A DNA stretch of 38,564 nt. Origin: an uncultured Alphaproteobacteria bacterium. GTDB taxonomy: Bacteria; Pseudomonadota; Alphaproteobacteria; CADEGL01. Position numbers and translations under genes: made by a program. Below, one piece after another: positions 34,501-38,564 of the stretch. Every line of letters starts with the position of its first letter. The first letter of the stretch is position 1. Under the pieces are notes generated by a model. That model was not told where the DNA came from and did not search any database. It was given only the letters and a program-made list of their open reading frames with translations. The stretch is from contig CADEGL010000029.1 in assembly GCA_902826885.1 (NCBI GenBank), forward strand, positions 1 through 38,564, in the 5' to 3' direction.

Positions 34501-35502
34501 CCACCGGTACGGCGTCAACGCGCGCGCCGATTCCTCCACCAAGCGCGTGTATTCCTCGGCCCTTTCGCCCAGCACCGTGCTGGAGAAAATCTCGGGGTGG
34601 TCCATGACTTCGCGCGGCTCGTATCCGAACAGATCGCGGACTCCCGAGCTGACGAAGGGATAGCTGACCCGGCCGTCGGCATGGTTGATTCGCTGATAGA
34701 TCACGCCGGGAATATTCGCCGCGAGGTTGCGAAGGCGGCTTTCGCCTTCCATTTCGCGCGTGACGTCGATGGTGATGCCGTCCCAGACGACGTCACCGTT
34801 GTCTAGGCGCCGGACGCCGGCAATGCCGTGCACCCAGCGATAGCCGCCGGATTTCGCGCGAACGCGCCAGCGATGATCCAACGGGGTCAGCGATTGCGCG
34901 GAGTTTGCGTAAGCAGTTCGGTATGCCTCGCGATCCTCCCCGTGAACCATTTCGGCGAACAAGTTCGAATCCGCTTCGATATCGGCCACCCCATAGCCGA
35001 GGCGCTTGATGAAGCCCTCGCTCGTGAAGGGATAAGTGACGCGACCGTCCGCATGGAGAATCCGGCGATAGATATCGCCGGGAACATGCGACGCGACGTT
35101 CTCCAAGAGCTGTTTCGCGTCCGAAAAGTCGTCCCGGACCACGACCTTGCGTGTCTCGCGGTCGAGCGCCGCGCGCAGGCGCAGGCCATTGTCCATCGCG
35201 ACAACGTCGCATGCGCCGGCACGCATGAGATCGGCCGCGGCTTCTTCGCCAATGCCGCGCGCCACGGCAATGACCGGTATCGCCAAATGACGATCGCGAA
35301 GAGCGTTCAAGACCGCTTCGATGGACCGTGTCGTCGAAGGCTGGACGACGACGGCGTTCCACTCCGCGTCGGCCAACGCCCGCGCCAGGGCGGCGCCGTC
35401 CGAAACGCACCGGCTGGCGGGCTGGTCGCGCGCATCGAGAAGGCGCCGAAGCGACGCCCCAGCCGCTTCATCCGCGACGAATAGAATGCGCAGCCTTGAC
35501 AT
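31546..35502 (-). CDS. Soluble multi-PAS sensor histidine kinase with degenerate receiver head
   Basis: A 1318-residue protein with no membrane segment, so cytosolic. Order: receiver-like domain 1-117 without the phospho-acceptor Asp (VVVQPSTT at that site); five related PAS units starting near residues 134, 258, 389, 520 and 651; GAF domain about 785-940; a sixth, different PAS about 945-1058; HisKA with His1083 (LTHELNQPLN); HATPase_c with NNAKDAV (1199-1205), DTGGGIAP and GKGTGLGLSI. Each of the five PAS units begins with a (N/H)(I/L/V)PG element and a H-x-(D/E)GR-x-x-(Y/F)P(F/Y) motif. FixL/DctB-like HisKA core. The ligand is unknown. Its stop overlaps the receiver gene start. Confidence 0.93.
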   Translation of the reverse strand: MSRLRILFVADEAAGASLRRLLDARDQPASRCVSDGAALARALADAEWNAVVVQPSTTRSIEAVLNALRDRHLAIPVIAVARGIGEEAAADLMRAGACDVVAMDNGLRLRAALDRETRKVVVRDDFSDAKQLLENVASHVPGDIYRRILHADGRVTYPFTSEGFIKRLGYGVADIEADSNLFAEMVHGEDREAYRTAYANSAQSLTPLDHRWRVRAKSGGYRWVHGIAGVRRLDNGDVVWDGITIDVTREMEGESRLRNLAANIPGVIYQRINHADGRVSYPFVSSGVRDLFGYEPREVMDHPEIFSSTVLGERAEEYTRLVEESARALTPYRWFGKEHAKDGREIWTQVIARPTRLENGDTRWDSVLLDMSEQRRIESALRESERRLESIADNIPGGVFRRVLHADGRMSYPYSSGYMEREFGIGAIDALGNPRTFVSAIHPDDRPTWEEAVAVSVRRMAPFDLTYRMRTPQGETRWIQTLAGVRTLENGEVAWDGIALDVTRYRKTDQELRERTAQLESLASNIPGVIYQRIQHTDGRVTFPYISKGVKDIYGYSAEELMADPAPFRNAALPEDQDWHDKGAELSAASMQPWVWEGRIRRKDGQIRWVHVHARPHPLPEGAVAWNGFVLDVTGRTLAEQAARETASQMESLATNLPGVVFRRIQHPEGRCEYPFISSRVRDLVGYSAQELMADPTPFQSVATEVEQREHDALALHSARTMEPWEMECRVRHRDGALKWIHFWAQPHKREDGAVVWDGVAMDVTDHKLAEVELDALARQQSAVVALGQHALGAGTLSTLFGAAVEAVAITLSADLVSVLELDAHHETLRLIASRGWPEESIGKSVFPNNESVPAGYALKSRRPVIIANTAKDERFKLPPSLKAQGVISGLSIAIGPPERPFGAISAYTRHQRDFSVQDADFLRAVANVLAAAVERERAEKDRRRLSGVVEQSPNAIIIAGADGLVEYANQAHEIMTGFRRDEFVGAHMLRWADRKARDGQSRAIREAVFSGETWRGERQEHRKTGEAFWCREMIMGVRDGSGQIASVASIFEDVTERKQVEAQLAQVSKLSTLGEMASGLTHELNQPLNIIRMAADSCLILLEEDGADPEHQAQQLEVISGQTKRMAEIINHMRIFSRKDRVEVEPFDPSNSARAAVRLVSEQLRLSEIGLSTSVPPACRPVLGHPLRLEQVVINLLNNAKDAVLEQRGRGAAQGEVELELVDDRKTNTIDIRVTDTGGGIAPDVLEHIFEPFYTTKDPGKGTGLGLSIVYAIVTSMGGAITAANTEKGARFTISLPVDPGFGSRRERRMTKQDGKA
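33160..35103 (-). repeat. Five tandem in-frame PAS-coding repeats, 393-bp period
   Basis: The PG codon site of each unit can be followed in the DNA: the aligned element CCGGGAAT (or a variant) starts at 33527, 33920, 34313 and 34706, exactly 393 bp apart each time, and at 35078 for the first unit (372 bp). Thus four units have a 131-codon period and the N-terminal one is seven codons shorter. This is an internal gene duplication inside the kinase. Confidence 0.85.
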
Positions 35503-35809
35503 ACGGAGCCCCCGTCATCGCCACACGGCGATCTGCCAAAACGAACCATCGCGCCGCTCGCGGATGATCCGCCATGCCCCTTTTTTGCAGCAATCTGCGG
35601 GCCCGTTAGCCTCCACGGCCCTTGGGCGAAAGCATAATCCACTCTGTGCAAATGGATAGGGACCTCGGGTAAGGCCCTTCGACCGGCGGCACGGCTAAGC
35701 ACTTGCGCGAAGAAGGCGCGCGGGTGACATTGCGCGCCAGTAAGGCGGCCGACCCGGGGGGATTTGCCGGTGATCGTCGGCTGATTTCCCGCCATTCCGG
35801 AGAAAAAAC
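35503..35809. other. Divergent intergenic region (307 nt)
   Basis: Lies between the kinase and the small lipoprotein gene. It contains a 13-bp dyad GCGGATGATCCGC at 35560-35572 near the kinase start, which could be an operator, and a ribosome site GGAGAAAA before the lipoprotein ATG. I found no promoter pair good enough to name. Confidence 0.4.
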
Positions 35810-36124
35810 ATGGGTTTTTTGGGCAAAACCTCGGTCAAGACCGGCTGCGCAGCCCTGATATTCGGGGGCTTGGCTCTGCTCGCGTCATGCGGCGGCCCGG
35901 TGAAGGGCAATTACTTCGTTCCGATGGACAATTCGGGCAACTGCGTGACCACCAAGGTGACCGACGACGGCAAGCTAGAGCAGTTCTCGGGCAATCGCGG
36001 CCAAGCGGAATTCGACGAATCGGCGAAGTCCTGCCCGCCTCCCAGCCAAGCGGAAGAGTTCGAAAAGTGCATGTACGCCAAGAAGTGGATTTCGTACCGC
36101 AAATGCGGTCCGCTGGTGATGTAA
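35810..36124 (+). CDS. Small putative lipoprotein of unknown function
   Basis: A 104-residue protein. Residues 1-27 form a lipoprotein signal with hydrophobic core (CAALIFGGLALL) and lipobox LASC, giving lipid-modified Cys27. The mature part of about 78 residues is hydrophilic and has further cysteines at positions near 45, 74, 87 and 98, which could form two disulfides in the periplasm. I do not recognise a family. GGAGAAAAAAC before the ATG is a good ribosome site and a terminator follows, so it is a monocistronic expressed gene. Confidence 0.75.
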   Translation: MGFLGKTSVKTGCAALIFGGLALLASCGGPVKGNYFVPMDNSGNCVTTKVTDDGKLEQFSGNRGQAEFDESAKSCPPPSQAEEFEKCMYAKKWISYRKCGPLVM

Positions 36125-36150
36125 CGCGCGACTAGACCGCGCCATCTGGA

Positions 36151-36180
36151 CGCCGCCGGCCGCGAAGCCGGCGGCGTTTT
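36151..36180 (+). terminator. Rho-independent terminator after the lipoprotein gene
   Basis: Perfect 10-bp stem CGCCGCCGGC (36151-36160) with GCCGGCGGCG (36167-36176), 6-nt loop, then TTTT. Confidence 0.85.
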
Positions 36181-36282
36181 GATTCAGGCCTTTACGGCAT
36201 AGGGCCGGGCAGGGCAGATACGGATGAGCGCGACCGGCCCAAAGAGGCTGGCGCGGCCGGGACCACAGAAACGAAGCCGAGC

Positions 36283-37371
36283 ATGCCAAGAATCACGGCC
36301 GTCTACCGCGTCCGCAGCGACGCCGCCTCCATCGAAAGCCGTGCCAACATCATCGCGGTGGAGCAAAGCGTCGAGATGCCGGTTTCGGCCATCGACGACA
36401 CGTATGTTCTGAACAACATCGTAGGCCAGGTCGCCGCCATCGCGCCGGCCGGGGATGGCGTGTTCGAGGTCCGCATCGACCTGGCCACGGCCACAACGGG
36501 CCCCGAGGTCGGCCAGCTCATGAACATGCTGTTCGGTAACACCTCGATCCATGACGAGGTGACCTTGCAGGACGTGATTCTGCCGTCCCATGTCGTGGCG
36601 AAATTCGGCGGACCCAACCAGGGACTCGCGGGCTTACGTGCGCGCTGCGGCGCGGAGAAACGCGCCATGACCTGTTCGGCATTGAAGCCGCAGGGCATGC
36701 CGGCGGAAGCACTGGGCGCCCTGGCGGGTCGTATGGCGCAGGGTGGGATCGATTTCATCAAGGACGATCATGGCCTGGCCGACCAGGCCTACAGCCCTTT
36801 CGCCGCGCGGGTCGCGGCCTGCGCCAAGGCCGTGCGGGCGGCGGGCGGCAAGACCCGTTATCTGCCGAGCCTATCGGGCAATCTGGACCAGCTGCGCAAA
36901 CAGGTGCGCCTGGCCCGCGACGAAGGTTTGGATACGGTCCTGATCGCGCCGATGGTCGTGGGCTTGCCGTCCTTTCACGCGCTGGTGAAGGAATTTCCGG
37001 AGATGGGCTTCATGGCCCATCCGGCCCTCGCGGGGGCCAGCCGGATCGCCGCTCCCCTCCTCCTTGGCAAGCTGTTCCGCTTGTTTGGCGCCGATGCGAG
37101 CGTATTTCCCAATCATGGCGGCCGCTTCAGCTACTCGCCCGCGACCTGCAAGGACTTGGCCCGCACGGCGCTCGCGCCCTGGGACGGGCTCAAGCCCGCC
37201 GTGCCCGTGCCGGCCGGGGGCATGACCGTGGACCGCGTGCCGGAGATGCTGGAATTCTACGGCACGGACGTCATGCTCCTGATCGGCGGAGGATTGCTTG
37301 CCGCGCGCGAGCGCCTGACGGAGGAGACGGCGGCCTTCGTGCGCAAAGTGACGGACGCGAAACTGCATTGA
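36283..37371 (+). CDS. RuBisCO-like protein (type IV large-subunit homologue)
   Basis: A 362-residue RuBisCO-superfamily protein, shorter than true large subunits (about 460-475). Family landmarks: KPQGM (135-139) for the KPKxG loop, GGIDFIKDDH (154-163) for GGxDFxKDDE, FMAHPALAGA with His246, GGM (312-314) and IGGG (334-337) for phosphate binding. The carbamylated Lys (160) and Asp162 are kept, but the Mg-binding Glu is His163, the second Lys of KPK is Gln, and the loop-6 Lys is absent (PNHGGRFSYS region). It should therefore not fix CO2; relatives act as isomerases, enolases or transcarboxylase-hydrolases on sugar phosphates. The cupin gene follows after 10 nt. Confidence 0.9.
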   Translation: MPRITAVYRVRSDAASIESRANIIAVEQSVEMPVSAIDDTYVLNNIVGQVAAIAPAGDGVFEVRIDLATATTGPEVGQLMNMLFGNTSIHDEVTLQDVILPSHVVAKFGGPNQGLAGLRARCGAEKRAMTCSALKPQGMPAEALGALAGRMAQGGIDFIKDDHGLADQAYSPFAARVAACAKAVRAAGGKTRYLPSLSGNLDQLRKQVRLARDEGLDTVLIAPMVVGLPSFHALVKEFPEMGFMAHPALAGASRIAAPLLLGKLFRLFGADASVFPNHGGRFSYSPATCKDLARTALAPWDGLKPAVPVPAGGMTVDRVPEMLEFYGTDVMLLIGGGLLAARERLTEETAAFVRKVTDAKLH

Positions 37372-37381
37372 GAGTGCAACG

Positions 37382-37846
37382 ATGACGGGTTCGAACCCCT
37401 TTCGGCCCACCGATGGCGGCTTCCGCTGGGAAGGCGTCGACCGCATGGCCTACAAGGAAGAGGGCAGCGCGCCCTTCCTGGCCATCTCGCGCCAGATCCT
37501 GTTCGCCGACCCGACCCTCAAGTGCGAGCTGCGCTATTTCGAGATGGACACGGGCGGCTACTCGACCTTGGAGCGGCACGAGCATGTCCATGCCGTGATG
37601 GTCTTCCGCGGCCACGGCCACTGTCTGGTCGGCGGTGAGGTGCGCGAAGTGAAGCCGCACGACCTGGTCACGATCCAGCCCATGACCTGGCACCAGTTCC
37701 GCGCGACCAAGGGCGAGCCGCTCGGCTTCCTCTGCATGGTGAACGCCGAGCGCGACAAGCCGCGCCTGCCCAACGATGAGGAAATGAAAGCGCTGCGCGC
37801 CGACCCGCGCGTGGCCGCCTTCCTCGACGGCAAGCCGAAGCCCTAG
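37382..37846 (+). CDS. Cupin-domain protein
   Basis: A 154-residue single-domain cupin. Metal-site motif 1 is RHEHVHAVMVFRGHG, giving the HxH pair, but the usual Glu four residues on is replaced; motif 2 is PHDLVTIQPMTWHQF with His in the expected place. Likely a metal-dependent cytosolic enzyme. Its tight coupling to a RuBisCO-like gene recalls Rhodospirillum rubrum, where a RuBisCO-like isomerase and a cupin methylsulfurylase act in sequence in the methylthioadenosine-isoprenoid shunt; whether these are orthologues cannot be told here. Convergent with the ThDP enzyme, sharing the CTAG stop overlap. Confidence 0.85.
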   Translation: MTGSNPFRPTDGGFRWEGVDRMAYKEEGSAPFLAISRQILFADPTLKCELRYFEMDTGGYSTLERHEHVHAVMVFRGHGHCLVGGEVREVKPHDLVTIQPMTWHQFRATKGEPLGFLCMVNAERDKPRLPNDEEMKALRADPRVAAFLDGKPKP

Positions 37847-38564
37847 GCCGGAACCCAGGCCTCGGGCGCGATGGCCTCGGGGTCGGTCGCCACGTCGATC
37901 ACGCAAGGCGCACCCGAAGCGATGCCCTTGCGCAGCGCGTCGCCCAACTCGGACGGGTTCTCGACGCGGATGCCCTGGCAGCCGAACTCCCGGGCGATGT
38001 TGGCGAAATTCACGGATTCGAAATCGTACATGTCGCCGACGCGGCCGTTGTTGCCCTTGTAGAGGTCGCGCACGCCCGCGATGCACTGGCCGAGCGCCGA
38101 GTTGTTGTTGACCACGACGGTGACGGGGATGTTCCAGCGCTTGGCCGTCTCCAACTCCGCCATGTGGTAGTAGAAGCCGCCGTCGCCGGTGAAGCACACC
38201 ACGGGCCGGTCGGGCGCCCCGCATTTGGCGCCCATCGACGCCGGGAACGCCCAGCCGAGCGAGCCCGCCGCGCGCAGATAGGTCTGGCCCGCGCCGTTGG
38301 TATCGACCAGCGTGCCGGTCCACACGCCGCTATAGCCCGTGTCGGCGACGAGGATCGCATCGCGCGGCAAAGCCTCGGTCAGCTCATGGCACAGGCGCTC
38401 GACCGCGATGGGACGCGCGTCAGATTTGAAGCGCGGCGCGATCGAGGCCCGCCACGCATCGCGTGAAGCTTGCGCTGCTTTGAGCCACGATTGGTCGGCG
38501 CGCGCGGGCACGCGCTCCGCGAGCAGTGCCAACGTCAGCTTCGGATCGCCGCACAGCCCGACCG
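37843..38564 (-). CDS. Thiamine-diphosphate-dependent enzyme (acetolactate synthase-like), 3' part
   Basis: The last 239 residues or so of a ThDP enzyme; the N-terminal part lies right of the window and the frame is open to the edge, so no start is visible. The cofactor motif is clear: TGDGGFYYH followed by VVVNNN, the GDG-x(about 25)-NN pattern of the C-terminal ThDP-binding (TPP_enzyme_C) domain, preceded by LVADTGYSGVW and LGWAFPASMGAK. Family members include acetolactate synthase, glyoxylate carboligase and benzoylformate or sulfopyruvate decarboxylases; the C-terminal half does not decide. It could serve the same pathway as the RuBisCO-like/cupin pair, though on the opposite strand. Confidence 0.88.
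   Translation of the reverse strand, partial: VGLCGDPKLTLALLAERVPARADQSWLKAAQASRDAWRASIAPRFKSDARPIAVERLCHELTEALPRDAILVADTGYSGVWTGTLVDTNGAGQTYLRAAGSLGWAFPASMGAKCGAPDRPVVCFTGDGGFYYHMAELETAKRWNIPVTVVVNNNSALGQCIAGVRDLYKGNNGRVGDMYDFESVNFANIAREFGCQGIRVENPSELGDALRKGIASGAPCVIDVATDPEAIAPEAWVPA

Noticed and set aside
36283-37371. Functional CO2-fixing RuBisCO
   Set aside because: Key residues are replaced (KDDH instead of KDDE, no KPK second Lys, no loop-6 Lys) and there is no small subunit or phosphoribulokinase.

Overview
GC-rich, gene-dense chromosomal DNA, most likely from an alphaproteobacterium of the Rhodospirillales type. The reasons are a CIRCE-controlled groES-groEL operon, hopanoid-transport genes hpnN and hpnM, Do-family protease, PAS/GAF sensor kinase and the general base composition. 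The taxon is an inference. I see no rRNA, tRNA, CRISPR array, insertion sequence or prophage.

Layout. (1) 1-2850: heat-shock/envelope stress block, groEL (cut by the left edge) and groES on the minus strand with CIRCE and promoter, then a divergent HtrA/DegP-type protease ended by a strong terminator. (2) 2863-3714: a phytanoyl-CoA dioxygenase family enzyme. (3) 3724-14606: ten minus-strand genes in tight array, reading from 14606 leftwards: Tat-exported substrate-binding protein, two peptide-type permeases, two ATPases, an atypical SDR, a secreted LamG/DUF1080-like protein, a second atypical SDR, an orphan molybdenum-hydroxylase large subunit and an aldo/keto reductase. This looks like one uptake-and-oxidation operon. 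(4) 14981-17531: divergent from it, a GlpD-like FAD enzyme and a DapA-family lyase. (5) 17592-21058: a minus-strand trio of a ureohydrolase and two creatinase-fold (M24) proteins that have lost metal ligands. Regions 3-5 together may form one catabolic locus for an imported nitrogenous or sugar-derived compound; the substrate cannot be read from the sequence.

(6) 21363-26289: a CopD-like membrane protein translationally coupled to hpnN, with hpnM convergent. (7) 26459-29513: a luciferase-like monooxygenase under a GAF/PucR-type regulator, with a perfect 21-bp palindrome between them. (8) 29631-35502: signalling block with a NarL-type response regulator, a LapG-like (BTLCP) periplasmic cysteine protease, a single-domain receiver, and a 1318-residue soluble histidine kinase carrying five tandem PAS units with an exact 131-residue (393-bp) period in four of them. 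(9) 35810-38564: a small lipoprotein, a RuBisCO-like protein with altered active site followed 10 nt later by a cupin, and the 3' part of a ThDP-dependent enzyme running off the right edge.

The most promising items for novelty are the RuBisCO-like/cupin pair, the tandem-PAS kinase, the ten-gene operon with its two SDRs lacking the catalytic Tyr/Lys, and the metal-ligand-less M24 pair next to a ureohydrolase.
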